DNA of 64,000 nucleotides from Xenorhabdus anantnagensis (lineage in GTDB: Bacteria > Pseudomonadota > Gammaproteobacteria > Enterobacterales > Enterobacteriaceae): contig NZ_JAQRFN010000010.1 in the NCBI RefSeq assembly GCF_028598555.1, positions 62,001 to 126,000 of the forward strand, read 5' to 3'. The notes below the pieces were generated by a model, which saw only the letters and a list, made by a program, of their open reading frames with translations, searched no databases and was not told the origin of the DNA. This document shows, in pieces, positions 18,401 to 26,912 of the stretch (the first letter of the stretch is position 1; every line of letters starts with the position of its first letter). A program made the position numbers and the translations under genes.

Positions 18401-20555
18401 AATCACGACGTTCATATATCAGACGCGCCCTTAATTCTGACGCAGCATATTTTTTACCACTGGCATCCACATAAACTATTTCAAATTCTGCCAGTGAATT
18501 TTCATCCACGTTATAGCGGTGTTCATCATGGCCAGTGCGATAATTATAAATTACCTTTTTATTGAACAACGGACGTATACCAACCAATTTTTCAGCAGGC
18601 CAGACAGCCTGTTCAGCCCGGCGTGTCACCGGACGCCCGCCAGACTCCAGCAAACTGGCCTGTACAATGACTGTCACCGGAGATGTGACGGATTTCCAGT
18701 TACTACTGCTGACAGAAAGGTTGGTTTTCCCTTCACTGTCTAAGGTTAAGTCAAATTCATCCAGTGTCCGCCTCAAATCCGTTTCTTTTACAGAGCCAAA
18801 TTCATATCCCGGTAATTTTGCCACGGCATTACGGGCAGGACGCAAGAACAATTGCCCTTGCAAACGATTATCAGTAGCAGGAGCGCCATACAGGTAACGA
18901 CCCGTTATGGCGAATTCAACATTTTGATCGGTCAATACAGGCTGATTATTAACGTTTCCTTTAATCTCAAGTGCCATTCGTTCAGGCATGAAATCTTCAA
19001 CGTTAAATTTGTAATATCGTGGCACGTTATCACCTAAGTCAAATCGCAGTGACCACATCCCTGTTTCGGCCTCACGGGGAATCGAGTAACGATATTGGTA
19101 CAAACCGTTTTCCGCTTGCCAGACAAAACTGCGAACAACCTGGTTATCTGCTTTCAATACATCCACTTTAACTGGCTGTGATTTAAGCGGATGACCATCA
19201 GCATCACGCAGTAAGCCATTAACGATCAATGTTTCTCCTGGTCGATAAAGATCTCTTGGACCGAATACGAAAAACTGTTTGCTATATCCTTGTGGCCCAC
19301 CAATATCAAATTCAGAGAGATCCAATGCTGGTGAATCCAAGTCGATCATACTGGTATGTCCATTCTGGGTTGCCAGTAATAATTTTGCTTTGTCACTTTT
19401 TTCCAGCGAAGCATGTCCATCGCTATCTGTCGTTGCTTTTGCCACCGGTTGCCCTTTGGCGTCCAATAAACGAACTTCAACGCCTTTCAGGCCAGAGCCT
19501 TGTTCCAGTGATTGGGTAAAGACATCAATTCTGTTCAGATAACTGTGCATGGAGACGCCAATATCACTCAATGTGAACAGGGTTATTGGATTACTATAGG
19601 TATATTTTCCCGCCTGTTGCATAACTGCCAGGTAAACGCCATCTTTTTGCAGTTCTTTGATATTACTGAGCGGCAGCAATATTTTTTCACGGGTATTAAC
19701 GATAGGGTTGAGATCAAAACGCCCTGTATAGACTAATTCAGTTTCTTGCAATAATTCCTTGGAGTTCCAATAACTCATGTTACTGCGGTATTGCCAGTTG
19801 GCGATAAATGAAGGCAATGCTTCATCTTTGATGCGGAAAAAATTAACATCTACGCGATCAACATTGAGGGCCAGAACAGGTAATCCTTCTGCTGCCTTGC
19901 TGGGTAGCAATAAGCCTTTGCTGGCAAAGCCAACGGTAGGAGTGATAGGCGCTGTATTAAATTTTTTCTGATAACCTGTCGTCAATCTACGCTCATTGAT
20001 GCCTTTTATACCTTCATCAACCGTTAATCGTAATTCACGGGAAGGCGGTAAATGGCGCAATCTGAGTTCCATCTGGTTATTGGAAAGCTCCCATGCACCA
20101 TCCAATTTTCCCGATTTCACATCAACAAGGTGCATTTTTTGTGAGAAATTTTGGTTAGGCTCCAGAGGAACGGAGAATGTCACCACCATTGCGCTGGCAC
20201 CATCCAATTGCAGTTCGGAAGCATCCAAGATGGTGACATCTTTACCTGCATAGCGTTTTGCCAGCGTTCTGATATCTACTATAGATTCTGTAGCCTTGGG
20301 TTCCTCGGCCTTAGGTTTCACAATTTTGGATTCTGTGTATTTGGATTCTGCAACTTTATCCGTCGATGCTTCTGATTTAGCTTTTGCATCTTGAGAGTTG
20401 CTATTTTGAGATAATGATGTGTGCAGCTTATCTTTTTCAGGGTTTTCGGATTGATCGCATCCAGATAGCGCGAATAATGAAAATAACATGGCGAACATCA
20501 CCGCCAGATATCGCTTTCTCCTTATCACCCATTGCCACAATTGTCGTTGATACAT
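15453..20555 (-). CDS. yfhM: Bacterial alpha-2-macroglobulin lipoprotein
   Basis: About 1700 residues (E. coli YfhM 1653). I place the start at ATG 20555 because AAGGA lies 8 bases before it; the frame also extends to a TTG at 20573. Signal sequence with lipobox ALSGC puts the lipidated Cys at residue 33. MG-type beta domains fill the middle, and the thioester motif YPYGCLEQ (Cys-Leu-Glu-Gln) lies in the C-terminal alpha/alpha domain, so this is the thioester-competent form. It traps attacking proteases in the periplasm and partners PBP1C. A Glu/Lys/Ser-rich low-complexity linker with KAEEPKATE follows the lipobox. Confidence 0.95.
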   Translation of the reverse strand: MYQRQLWQWVIRRKRYLAVMFAMLFSLFALSGCDQSENPEKDKLHTSLSQNSNSQDAKAKSEASTDKVAESKYTESKIVKPKAEEPKATESIVDIRTLAKRYAGKDVTILDASELQLDGASAMVVTFSVPLEPNQNFSQKMHLVDVKSGKLDGAWELSNNQMELRLRHLPPSRELRLTVDEGIKGINERRLTTGYQKKFNTAPITPTVGFASKGLLLPSKAAEGLPVLALNVDRVDVNFFRIKDEALPSFIANWQYRSNMSYWNSKELLQETELVYTGRFDLNPIVNTREKILLPLSNIKELQKDGVYLAVMQQAGKYTYSNPITLFTLSDIGVSMHSYLNRIDVFTQSLEQGSGLKGVEVRLLDAKGQPVAKATTDSDGHASLEKSDKAKLLLATQNGHTSMIDLDSPALDLSEFDIGGPQGYSKQFFVFGPRDLYRPGETLIVNGLLRDADGHPLKSQPVKVDVLKADNQVVRSFVWQAENGLYQYRYSIPREAETGMWSLRFDLGDNVPRYYKFNVEDFMPERMALEIKGNVNNQPVLTDQNVEFAITGRYLYGAPATDNRLQGQLFLRPARNAVAKLPGYEFGSVKETDLRRTLDEFDLTLDSEGKTNLSVSSSNWKSVTSPVTVIVQASLLESGGRPVTRRAEQAVWPAEKLVGIRPLFNKKVIYNYRTGHDEHRYNVDENSLAEFEIVYVDASGKKYAASELRARLIYERRDYYWRWSDSTGWDSGYDQKDLVMADEHVQTAENGTAKISFPVDWGAYRIEVVNPQNQIVTSLNFWAGYSWQDNTGGTGAVRPDQVKLSLDKPAYKPGEKVKVRLVAPQEGKGYLLVESSDGPLWWQEIDVPEKGLDVEIPINQAWARHDLYLTAVVVRPGDKSRQATPKRAIGVLHLPLMDEGRKLNLALNAPDKMRPNQDLTVKIKVTPQQGQQLPKQVNVLLSAVDSGVLSITNFKTPDPYEAFFGRKRYSVDQYDVYGHLIEAEGRQANLRFGGDGNDSALERGGKKPLTEVKIIAEQAKPVTLNADGEGEITLPIPDFNGELRLMAQAWSSDEYGHNEHKIIVAAPVITQMSLPRFMAGGDQSQLSLDITNSTEQPQVLTLKFTAEGLVKLQGVTSKKLILEKGKRTTVKIPVKADYGFGQGEVSLTIDGLNLPDEKLTQYKNSWKIGVRPAYPAKTIQFSDVIHQGQNWQLPLAAISDLAPETVEGQLLLTSSPPLQIARYIRELYAYPYGCLEQTVSGLYPSLYSNEAELKKLGINTQSDEKRRKAIEAGITHLLSMQRHDGGFSLWNRNGDEAFWLTAYTTDFLFRATQQGYSVPADALKTANNRLLRYLQDRTIITDRYNGSRIATQFSVQAYAGLVLANQQKAPLSGLRQLYERRGQAASGLSLVQLGIALKMMGDNTRGNDAVRLGVNKPREPGYGLGDYGSVIRDNALIVALLTEHNMLQKDRDEKLLNLSNELSSHRYFSTQESNSLYLAGRYFIGATEQSWKAAINQQMPPINRDSALTETLTADQLSKGVDISNRGDSTLYSRLNIVGYLLNTPKPHSNVLKIKRTYFDLEGHTAHIGHMKSGEMIVVKLEVSASQSVPDALIVDLLPAGLEIENQNLAASSASLNDSATGLKDFIEEMQNADIRHIEYRDDRFVAAVAVPSYKSVTLLYLARAVAPGVYQVPAPQVESMYVPNWRAVGETDSRLEVVR

Positions 20556-20862
20556 AACCATAATCCTTATCAATTTACCCGATATGCCGGAGTATTCTTT
20601 TTTGGATGTTCATTATGGTACTTCTTATCTTTCATAACCAAAGAGTAGAAAAAAATAACTAAATTTCTGATCAAAGAGAAATGCGTCTTATATTTATACC
20701 CCATGTTCTTGCCGATTTTCGATGCTCCTCGCAATATTCGTTTAGCAAAAATTATCAAATTACAAGGAAAGTAGAACGCAAAAGTAGATCGTAAAAAAGT
20801 AGATCATAAAAACCATGGGGTAAAATTGGTGAAAAATAGTGCCATGTTACAGAATTCAACCA
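20556..20862. other. yfhM-sseB spacer; sseA absent
   Basis: 307 bases. E. coli carries sseA (3-mercaptopyruvate sulfurtransferase) here; no rhodanese sequence is visible. A 62-codon minus-strand frame (20570-20758) is Lys/Tyr-rich with no family resemblance and I do not call it a gene. It contains the 15-bp repeats at 20766-20810. Confidence 0.5.
20766..20810. repeat. 15-bp tandem repeat, three copies
   Basis: GGAAAGTAGAACGCA, AAAGTAGATCGTAAA and AAAGTAGATCATAAA in tandem, the last two nearly identical. Located in the yfhM-sseB spacer. Confidence 0.7.
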
Positions 20863-21291
20863 CTATTGATTGACAACAGGAATGGTATCACGCAACCAAC
20901 TACCTAATTTACGCTGATAAAAAGGTTGAGTATGCTGAATCAAGTAATGGCTAATACCTCGTTCTTTTTCATCCAGCAAGCAGAAATCGACAGATTCGTC
21001 TTCATCGAGATATTCGCAAGCCAATTCACCTGCTTCTTGAAGCAAAAAATTAATCTCACTGTCTGTCAATGTCGCACTGAATTCCAAACCAATTAACAAA
21101 TTGGGTTTTTCATCCACATTTTTATCATGGGCCATGACTAAAAAAGCTCGCCGAACAGATTTATGCTGTTTGAATAAATCAATCAGTGACTCAATAAGCT
21201 CAGCTGGCTGTTCTTCTGGCTGACTCAGAGTAATGCGGCTTCCGCTAGGAACCTTTATTTCGGTAGAGATAGGCCCATTTGATAAACTCAT
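20863..21291 (-). CDS. sseB: SseB-like protein, C-terminal domain only
   Basis: 142 residues aligning by eye with the C-terminal half of E. coli SseB (258 residues; enhanced serine sensitivity): KPNLLIGLEF, GISHYLIQHTQPFYQRK and a final WLRD match its SseB_C domain. The N-terminal SseB domain is missing, yet the gene has a proper start (GGAG 7 bases before ATG). It lies between yfhM and pepB as expected. Just upstream, 21310-21399 is a 15-bp tandem array, in the place where the N-terminal coding half would be. Probably a reduced but intact gene; the function of SseB is not established. Confidence 0.8.
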   Translation of the reverse strand: MSLSNGPISTEIKVPSGSRITLSQPEEQPAELIESLIDLFKQHKSVRRAFLVMAHDKNVDEKPNLLIGLEFSATLTDSEINFLLQEAGELACEYLDEDESVDFCLLDEKERGISHYLIQHTQPFYQRKLGSWLRDTIPVVNQ

Positions 21292-21309
21292 GAAAATCTC
21301 CGAACAATG

Positions 21310-21399
21310 TTGTTTAACTAATTGTTGTTTAACTAAATGTTGTTTAAATAAATATTGTTTAAATAAATGTTGTTTGAGTTAATGCTGTTTGAATTGAAG
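21310..21399. repeat. 15-bp tandem repeat, six copies, upstream of sseB
   Basis: Six consecutive 15-mers beginning TTGTTTAACTAATTG, TTGTTTAACTAAATG, TTGTTTAAATAAATA, TTGTTTAAATAAATG, TTGTTTGAGTTAATG, CTGTTTGAATTGAAG. The first four differ by one to three bases; divergence grows to the right. On the minus strand it precedes the sseB start by about 20 bases. Confidence 0.9.
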
Positions 21400-21421
21400 T
21401 AAAACCATTAAAAATTTCAAC

Positions 21422-21447
21422 AATAGCTCCCCATAAAAGGAGCTATT
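21422..21447 (-). terminator. Intrinsic terminator after pepB
   Basis: A 9-bp perfect stem AATAGCTCC (21422-21430) / GGAGCTATT (21439-21447), followed on the minus strand by GTTGAAATTTTTAA. It lies between pepB and the sseB promoter region. Confidence 0.65.
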
Positions 21448-21473
21448 AAGAAAGCTATTTTTAATTTATTCCA

Positions 21474-22769
21474 TTATCTTGCTTTTGCCAGCAATAAATT
21501 AGCAATCGTGCGCACACCATAGCCTGTTGCACCCGCAGACCACTGTTCAACAGATGATTTACGGTAAGTTGCTGAACAATCGATATGTACCCAACCTTTT
21601 TTGTAATTTTCTACAAAGTGAGACAAGAACGCTGCTGCTGTGCTTGCTCCTGCCGAATGTGCGGGTGACGCAATATTATTCAGATCAGCAAAATTGGATG
21701 GCAGTTGGCTACGATGGAATTCCGCCAGAGGTAAGCGCCAGAATAATTCATTTTCATTATCTGCTGCCGCCATTAAGTCAGATACCAATTGATCATCAAA
21801 GCTCAGTACTGAATGGTAATCATTGCCTACTGCTATTTTTGCTGCGCCAGTCAAGGTAGCAGCATCAATAATAAGTTGCGCTTTTTCCGCGCTGGCATCA
21901 ATCAAACCATCAGCCAGAACCAGACGACCTTCCGCGTCCGTGTTCATCACTTCAACCGTTTTGCCGTTTCGATAGTGAATGATATCTCCCAATTTGAAAG
22001 CATTACCACTCACCATGTTATCAGCGATACTCAAAAACAGTTTTACGCGATGTTTCAATCCACGGCTGATTGCCAGAGCCAACGCTCCCGTTAATGTCGC
22101 AGAACCACCCATATCTGATTTCATAGATTCCATGAAATTCGAAGGCTTGATACTGTATCCACCGGAATCGAAGGTAATGCCTTTACCAACCAAGCAGGCA
22201 AAAACAGGTGCTTTTGCATCTTTTGTCGGATTGAAATCTAAGGCCAAGAACACAGGGTCACGGGAAGAGCCGCGACCGACAGTATGTACACCGGCATATC
22301 CCTGTTCATGCAATTCATTTCCTTTGATGATTTGATAACTAACGGCATCTTCCGCTACATCAGTCAGTAAATTAATCGCTCTCTGGGCAAGCTGTTCTGG
22401 CCCCAAGTCTTCTGCCGGAAGGTTGATGGTATCACGTACCCAATCAATGAATTTGATCCTTCTTTCCAGTTCTTGTTTTTCCATCGCGGGTAATTGCGGC
22501 CACTCAATTGTGCGCAATCCCTTAGGTGAACGGAAACCCAACCAGAATGCCCAACTTTTTTCCAGATCCCAACCATCACCCACTAAAGCAATATTGCGAA
22601 TTCCTTGCCCATCAATTTTACGTCCAGCGCGTTGAATTGCACCCAGCTTTCCATTGCCTTCCAAATGGATAGTGATTCCCTGCTCGCTTGAACTAATTAA
22701 TGCTCTTTCACCCCAGCAAGCGCTAGCTGGCTCATAAGACAGTGTTATTGGCATGATTTGCTTTGTCAT
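21474..22769 (-). CDS. pepB: Aminopeptidase B (peptidase B, M17 family)
   Basis: 431 residues. Leucyl-aminopeptidase family enzyme using two divalent metals. [15 protein letters not shown] (metal-binding Lys and Asp) and the family signature [14 protein letters not shown] are both present in the C-terminal catalytic half, after an N-terminal PepB domain. Cytoplasmic, broad N-terminal specificity. Located upstream of sseB and downstream of iscX on the same strand. Confidence 0.96.
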   Translation of the reverse strand: MTKQIMPITLSYEPASACWGERALISSSEQGITIHLEGNGKLGAIQRAGRKIDGQGIRNIALVGDGWDLEKSWAFWLGFRSPKGLRTIEWPQLPAMEKQELERRIKFIDWVRDTINLPAEDLGPEQLAQRAINLLTDVAEDAVSYQIIKGNELHEQGYAGVHTVGRGSSRDPVFLALDFNPTKDAKAPVFACLVGKGITFDSGGYSIKPSNFMESMKSDMGGSATLTGALALAISRGLKHRVKLFLSIADNMVSGNAFKLGDIIHYRNGKTVEVMNTDAEGRLVLADGLIDASAEKAQLIIDAATLTGAAKIAVGNDYHSVLSFDDQLVSDLMAAADNENELFWRLPLAEFHRSQLPSNFADLNNIASPAHSAGASTAAAFLSHFVENYKKGWVHIDCSATYRKSSVEQWSAGATGYGVRTIANLLLAKAR

Positions 22770-22793
22770 TTTTTCTCACTTCTTATCTTATTT

Positions 22794-22827
22794 GTTCACT
22801 GTGTCACATCGCTCACTGTTTCACAGT
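22794..22827. repeat. 17-bp tandem duplication between iscX and pepB
   Basis: GTTCACTGTGTCACATC followed by GCTCACTGTTTCACAGT, 13 of 17 positions alike. Confidence 0.55.
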
Positions 22828-22840
22828 AAGGGTTTATTGA

Positions 22841-22868
22841 TATAAAAAAACTGGCGATTGCCAGTTTT
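22841..22868 (-). terminator. Intrinsic terminator of the isc operon
   Basis: AAAACTGGC (22868-22860) pairs with GCCAGTTTT (22855-22847) around a 4-base loop, 9 perfect pairs followed on the minus strand by a T run. It lies about 80 bases after iscX. Confidence 0.85.
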
Positions 22869-22946
22869 CCATTAAATTCAGACTATGCCAAGTTATTGAA
22901 CAAGGATCGGTGAGCTTGCGCTATTTTTTCTTGGGCAAATTTCGCA

Positions 22947-23141
22947 CTACTCGTATTCATCCAACCATACTAGCAAAATAGCTTCCAATATTTTTTCATT
23001 GGATTTCTGTGGATCATCATCAAAACCATCCAGCTCACAAATCCATTCATGCATATCGGTGAAACGTACTGTTTTAGGATCTAAATCAGGAAATTTATCA
23101 TACAACGCTTCGCCGATATCACGACAGTCAGACCATTTCAT
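22947..23141 (-). CDS. iscX: IscX, iron-sulphur cluster assembly modulator
   Basis: 64 residues, very acidic, with the family start [20 protein letters not shown] and end [10 protein letters not shown]. IscX binds IscS at the frataxin site and iron, and tunes the rate of cluster assembly. Last gene of the isc operon, 14 bases after fdx. Confidence 0.95.
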   Translation of the reverse strand: MKWSDCRDIGEALYDKFPDLDPKTVRFTDMHEWICELDGFDDDPQKSNEKILEAILLVWLDEYE

Positions 23142-23155
23142 TTTCCGCTCTCCTG

Positions 23156-23491
23156 TCAGTGTTCACGCGCATGGTTAATGGTGTATTTAGGGATTTCAAC
23201 AACTAAATCCTCATCGGTAACTTTGGTCTGGCAGCTCAATCGGCTTTCCGGCTCCAGCCCCCATGCCTTATCCAACATGTCATCTTCCAGTTCAGTGCTT
23301 TCTTCCAATGAATCAAAGCCTTCTCTGACGATACAGTGGCAAGTGGTACACGCACAGGATTTTTCACAAGCATGTTCAATTTCAATGCCATTGCGTAATG
23401 CAACATCCAAAATTGACTCGCCTTCCTTAGCGTCCAATACTGCTCCTTCAGGGCAAAGTTCGTTATGAGGTAAAAATACAATTTTAGGCAT
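23156..23491 (-). CDS. fdx: ISC [2Fe-2S] ferredoxin
   Basis: 111 residues. Cluster-binding cysteines lie in [14 protein letters not shown] (about 42-52) and LSCQTKV (about 87), the adrenodoxin-like pattern. Supplies electrons for cluster assembly on IscU. It follows hscA with 2 bases between the genes. Confidence 0.97.
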   Translation of the reverse strand: MPKIVFLPHNELCPEGAVLDAKEGESILDVALRNGIEIEHACEKSCACTTCHCIVREGFDSLEESTELEDDMLDKAWGLEPESRLSCQTKVTDEDLVVEIPKYTINHAREH

Positions 23492-23493
23492 AA

Positions 23494-25341
23494 TTAAATC
23501 TCATCCACAGAATGACCCGCCAAAGCCCGGCGGATTGATGTGTCCATACGGCGCGCTGCAAATTCCTGCGTTTGTTTGTCCAATTGTTTAATTGCACTTT
23601 CAATCGCATCAGGGGATGTCCCTTGAGCACTTTCAATTAATACTTGTGCGGCAGCATCAATGGCCGTTTGTTCTTCTTGAGTCAGTAAATCCGCATCTTT
23701 TTCCAATGCACTGGTTAAACTTTCCAACACCCGAGCCGCTTCGACTTTCTGTTCAGCCAATTTACGTGCCTGGATATCTTCCTGCGCGTTAGTCATGGAA
23801 TCTTTGAGCATGTGAGCGATTTCTTGATCCGACAAACCATAGGAAGGTTTCACCTGAATGGAGGCTTCAACGCCCGTGGATTTTTCCAGTGCGCTAACGT
23901 TCAACAGACCATCCGCATCGACCTGAAAGGTCACACGAATGTGTGCTCCACCAGCTGGCAATGGTGGAATACCACGTAGTGTGAAACGCGCCAGTGAACG
24001 GCAATCATTGACCAATTCCCTCTCGCCTTGCACCACATGAATGCTCATCGCGCTTTGACCATCTTTGAAAGTGGTAAATTCTTGCGCTTTTGCAATGGGA
24101 ATAGTGGTATTACGTGGAATGACTTTTTCCACCAGCCCTCCCATTGTTTCCAAACCCAGTGACAGCGGGATAACATCAAGTAACAGCATTTCGCTGTCTG
24201 GTTTGTTGCCTACCAGAATATCGGCTTGAATTGCAGCGCCAACAGCGACAACTTTGTCTGGATCGATAGAAGTCAGCGGCTCACGGTCAAAAAATCCGCC
24301 TACCATAGTGCGCACCAACGGAACTCGCGTTGAACCGCCAACCATGACAACCTGCAAAACCTCATCAGTTGTCACGCCCGCATCTTTCAGCGCCCGACGG
24401 CAAGAGAGTAGTGTGCGTTTGACTAAAGAAGTAATCAATTCATTGAATTCGGAGCGGGTAATACTGCTCTGCCAGTCAGCAATGCTGATTTCTGCCCGAT
24501 CTGCCTCACTCAAGGTAATTTTGGCTTGAGTGGCAATATCCAGCAACTGACGCTGCAATTTGTGGTCGTTATCGCTGATTCCAGCCTGATCACGTATCCA
24601 ATTTGCCAGCAGTGAATCAAAGTCATCACCACCGAGGGCGGTATCTCCCCCTGTTGCCAGCACTTCAAACACTCCCCGGCTAAGGCGGAGAATGGAGACA
24701 TCGAATGTTCCACCACCAAGATCGTAAACGGCGATTACACCCTCCTGACCGGAGTCAAGGCCATAGGCAACGGCTGCCGCAGTAGGTTCATTCAAGAGGC
24801 GGAGAACATGCAAGCCAGCTAAGCGAGCAGCATCTTTAGTGCCCTGACGCTGTGCGTCGTCAAAATAAGCGGGAACCGTGATCACGACACCATCAAGTTT
24901 ACCATCCAAGGTTTCTTCTGCCCGTTGTGTCAACGATTTCAATATTTCAGAAGAAACCTGAATAGGATCGACGAATCCCGCTACGGTATTGATCAATGGC
25001 AAACCATTTTCACTTGCCTGAAGCTGATATGGCAGGTTGGGATAACGTTTTTGAATGTCTGCCAAAGAGCGTCCCATCATACGCTTGACTGAGCTGACAG
25101 TATTGACAGGATCAGATGCAGCTTGCTGACGCGCCTGCCAACCGACTTGAATGTCTTCTTGACGATATTGCACAACAGAGGGAAGCAAGTGACGGTTATC
25201 ACTGTCTGCCAATGTTTCAGCCTGACCGCTACGGACAGTCGCAACCAAAGAGTGAGTTGTACCAAGATCAATCCCCGCAGCCAGCCGACGCTGGTGTGGT
25301 GCAGCAGATAAACCAGGTTCGCTGATTTGTAATAAAGCCAT
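23494..25341 (-). CDS. hscA: Hsp70-type chaperone HscA
   Basis: 615 residues. ATPase domain with [13 protein letters not shown] near residue 24, [14 protein letters not shown] and [12 protein letters not shown], then a substrate-binding domain and helical lid. It binds the LPPVK motif of IscU and drives cluster transfer. In most relatives it starts shortly after hscB; here a 128-base repeat-filled spacer intervenes. Confidence 0.97.
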   Translation of the reverse strand: MALLQISEPGLSAAPHQRRLAAGIDLGTTHSLVATVRSGQAETLADSDNRHLLPSVVQYRQEDIQVGWQARQQAASDPVNTVSSVKRMMGRSLADIQKRYPNLPYQLQASENGLPLINTVAGFVDPIQVSSEILKSLTQRAEETLDGKLDGVVITVPAYFDDAQRQGTKDAARLAGLHVLRLLNEPTAAAVAYGLDSGQEGVIAVYDLGGGTFDVSILRLSRGVFEVLATGGDTALGGDDFDSLLANWIRDQAGISDNDHKLQRQLLDIATQAKITLSEADRAEISIADWQSSITRSEFNELITSLVKRTLLSCRRALKDAGVTTDEVLQVVMVGGSTRVPLVRTMVGGFFDREPLTSIDPDKVVAVGAAIQADILVGNKPDSEMLLLDVIPLSLGLETMGGLVEKVIPRNTTIPIAKAQEFTTFKDGQSAMSIHVVQGERELVNDCRSLARFTLRGIPPLPAGGAHIRVTFQVDADGLLNVSALEKSTGVEASIQVKPSYGLSDQEIAHMLKDSMTNAQEDIQARKLAEQKVEAARVLESLTSALEKDADLLTQEEQTAIDAAAQVLIESAQGTSPDAIESAIKQLDKQTQEFAARRMDTSIRRALAGHSVDEI

Positions 25342-25354
25342 GTGTGCCCCTATA

Positions 25355-25469
25355 AATCTATATCATCCGAAATCTATATCAGCCAAAATCTATATCAGCC
25401 AAAATCTATTCAACTGAAATCCATTCAGCCAAAAATTATTCTGAACAATATGATTCAGCTAAAAGTCAG
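25355..25469. repeat. 16-bp imperfect tandem array in the hscB-hscA spacer
   Basis: AATCTATATCATCCGA then AATCTATATCAGCCAA twice, then progressively altered copies of 15-16 bp (AATCTATTCAACTGA, AATCCATTCAGCCAA and shorter relatives) up to the hscB stop codon. Seven or so units fill nearly the whole spacer. Confidence 0.85.
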
Positions 25470-25991
25470 TTAAAAGTCATCCAATAACCGTTCTTCCAGT
25501 TGTTCAACCTGCTGCTGTAATCTATCCAGAAAGCGTAATTTACGGACTGTATCGGCTGCAATTGACCATTCGGCAGCATTTAGTTGCTGTTCCATCTGCT
25601 CACTACGCGTTTTAATCATTTTATTCAAGCGAGATGAAAAACCGTTCAATGCTGTTTCTGGATCCACGCTATGTTCAATGGCATCAAGCTCTTCACGTAA
25701 CTCCAACTGCTGCATTAGAAAAGCCGTATCTTGCATCGTGTGCTGTTCGTTGGATAGATCAAATCCCTGCTGAGATAGTATGTATTCAGCACGTTTCAAG
25801 GGATGTTTTAGCGTCTGATAACCGTCATTGATAGTAGCGGCTTGTTGAAGTGCCAGCGTTTTTTCACGTTCTGGCTGGTTGGCAAAACGATCAGGATGAA
25901 ACTGGCGTTGCAATTCCTGATAGCGGGTCGCCAACTGTTCACGATCAATCGCATAACGTGTGGGCAGCCCAAATAAAGTAAAATAGTCCAT
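25470..25991 (-). CDS. hscB: J-domain co-chaperone HscB
   Basis: 173 residues. J domain with the HPD motif in [14 protein letters not shown] near residues 31-34, then a C-terminal three-helix bundle that binds IscU. Stimulates HscA ATPase. Gene order iscA-hscB-hscA is intact. The stop codon abuts the tandem array at 25355-25469. Confidence 0.96.
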   Translation of the reverse strand: MDYFTLFGLPTRYAIDREQLATRYQELQRQFHPDRFANQPEREKTLALQQAATINDGYQTLKHPLKRAEYILSQQGFDLSNEQHTMQDTAFLMQQLELREELDAIEHSVDPETALNGFSSRLNKMIKTRSEQMEQQLNAAEWSIAADTVRKLRFLDRLQQQVEQLEERLLDDF

Positions 25992-26002
25992 AAGTTACTC
26001 TT

Positions 26003-26056
26003 GTTTTGCAAATACAATTAGTTTCGCAAAATACAATTAGTTTCGCAAAATGTGGG
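26003..26056. repeat. 18-19-bp tandem repeat, three copies, in the iscA-hscB spacer
   Basis: GTTTTGCAAATACAATTA, GTTTCGCAAAATACAATTA and GTTTCGCAAAATGTGGG in tandem; the third copy is partial. Confidence 0.8.
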
Positions 26057-26069
26057 TAAAAAAATGGGA

Positions 26070-26393
26070 TTAAACGTGGAAACTTTCCCCACAACCGCAT
26101 TCGCTGGAAACATTGGGGTTGTTGAATTTAAAGCCTTCATTCAGACCTTCTTTAACAAAATCCAACTCAGTACCATCAAGGTAAAGGATGCTTTTACCGT
26201 CAATGATGACTTTCACGCCCTTATCTTCAAAAATTTGGTCTTCTTCATTAATTGCATCAGCAAATTCAAGTACATATGCCATACCAGAGCAGCCGGAAGT
26301 TCTCACTCCCAAACGCAACCCGACACCTTTTCCTCGATTGTCAAGAAAGGCCAAAATACGTTGGGCTGCACTTTCTGTCAGGGAAATTGACAT
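26070..26393 (-). CDS. iscA: A-type iron-sulphur carrier IscA
   Basis: 107 residues when started at ATG 26393, which has AGTGAGG just upstream and gives the family N-terminus [14 protein letters not shown]; the frame also extends to 26444. The conserved cysteines are in [10 protein letters not shown] (about 35) and CGCGESFHV (about 99 and 101). Carries [4Fe-4S] clusters to target enzymes. Confidence 0.96.
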   Translation of the reverse strand: MSISLTESAAQRILAFLDNRGKGVGLRLGVRTSGCSGMAYVLEFADAINEEDQIFEDKGVKVIIDGKSILYLDGTELDFVKEGLNEGFKFNNPNVSSECGCGESFHV

Positions 26394-26460
26394 ACAACAC
26401 CTCACTTTAAAACTAGTAAAGGTGGATATTGCAGCAATATCCACCAGAATTATTTTCTTT

Positions 26461-26488
26461 TTACGAATTCTTTTTTGCGAATTCTTTC
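26461..26488. repeat. 14-bp tandem duplication in the iscU-iscA spacer
   Basis: TTACGAATTCTTTT followed by TTGCGAATTCTTTC, 12 of 14 identical. Confidence 0.65.
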
Positions 26489-26501
26489 TTTATGAAAAGC
26501 G

Positions 26502-26888
26502 TTATTTGGCTTGGCGCTTGCTCTTGTAATCAGCAATAGCTGCTTTGATAGCATCTTCTGCCAAAATAGAGCAATGGATTTTCACTGGTGGCAGTTCCAA
26601 TTCATCAGCAATCTGAGTATTTTTAATCGCCTCAGCCTGTTCCAATGATTTACCTTTCATCCATTCTGTTACCAAAGAACTGGATGCAATTGCAGAACCA
26701 CAACCATAGGTTTTGAAACGCGCGTCTTCGATGATACCTTCATCGTTGACTTTAATTTGCAGTCGCATAACGTCACCACAAGCGGGTGCACCTACCATTC
26801 CACTACCCACTGAAGGATCTTCGCTGTCGAATGAACCAACATTACGTGGGTTTTCATAGTGATCAATTACTTTGTCGCTGTAAGCCAT
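26502..26888 (-). CDS. iscU: Iron-sulphur cluster scaffold IscU
   Basis: 128 residues. The three ligand cysteines are in ACGDVMRL, YGCGSAIASS and IHCSILAEDAI, and LPPVK, the HscA-binding motif, is present near residue 99. Assembles [2Fe-2S] clusters with sulphur from IscS. Starts 24 bases after iscS. Confidence 0.97.
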   Translation of the reverse strand: MAYSDKVIDHYENPRNVGSFDSEDPSVGSGMVGAPACGDVMRLQIKVNDEGIIEDARFKTYGCGSAIASSSLVTEWMKGKSLEQAEAIKNTQIADELELPPVKIHCSILAEDAIKAAIADYKSKRQAK

Positions 26889-26912
26889 ATCGTTACTCCT
26901 GAAACCGTCTGA

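Noticed and set aside
20570-20758. 62-codon minus-strand frame between yfhM and sseB
   Set aside because: Starts inside the yfhM leader, has no ribosome site or family resemblance, and its composition is that of AT-rich spacer.
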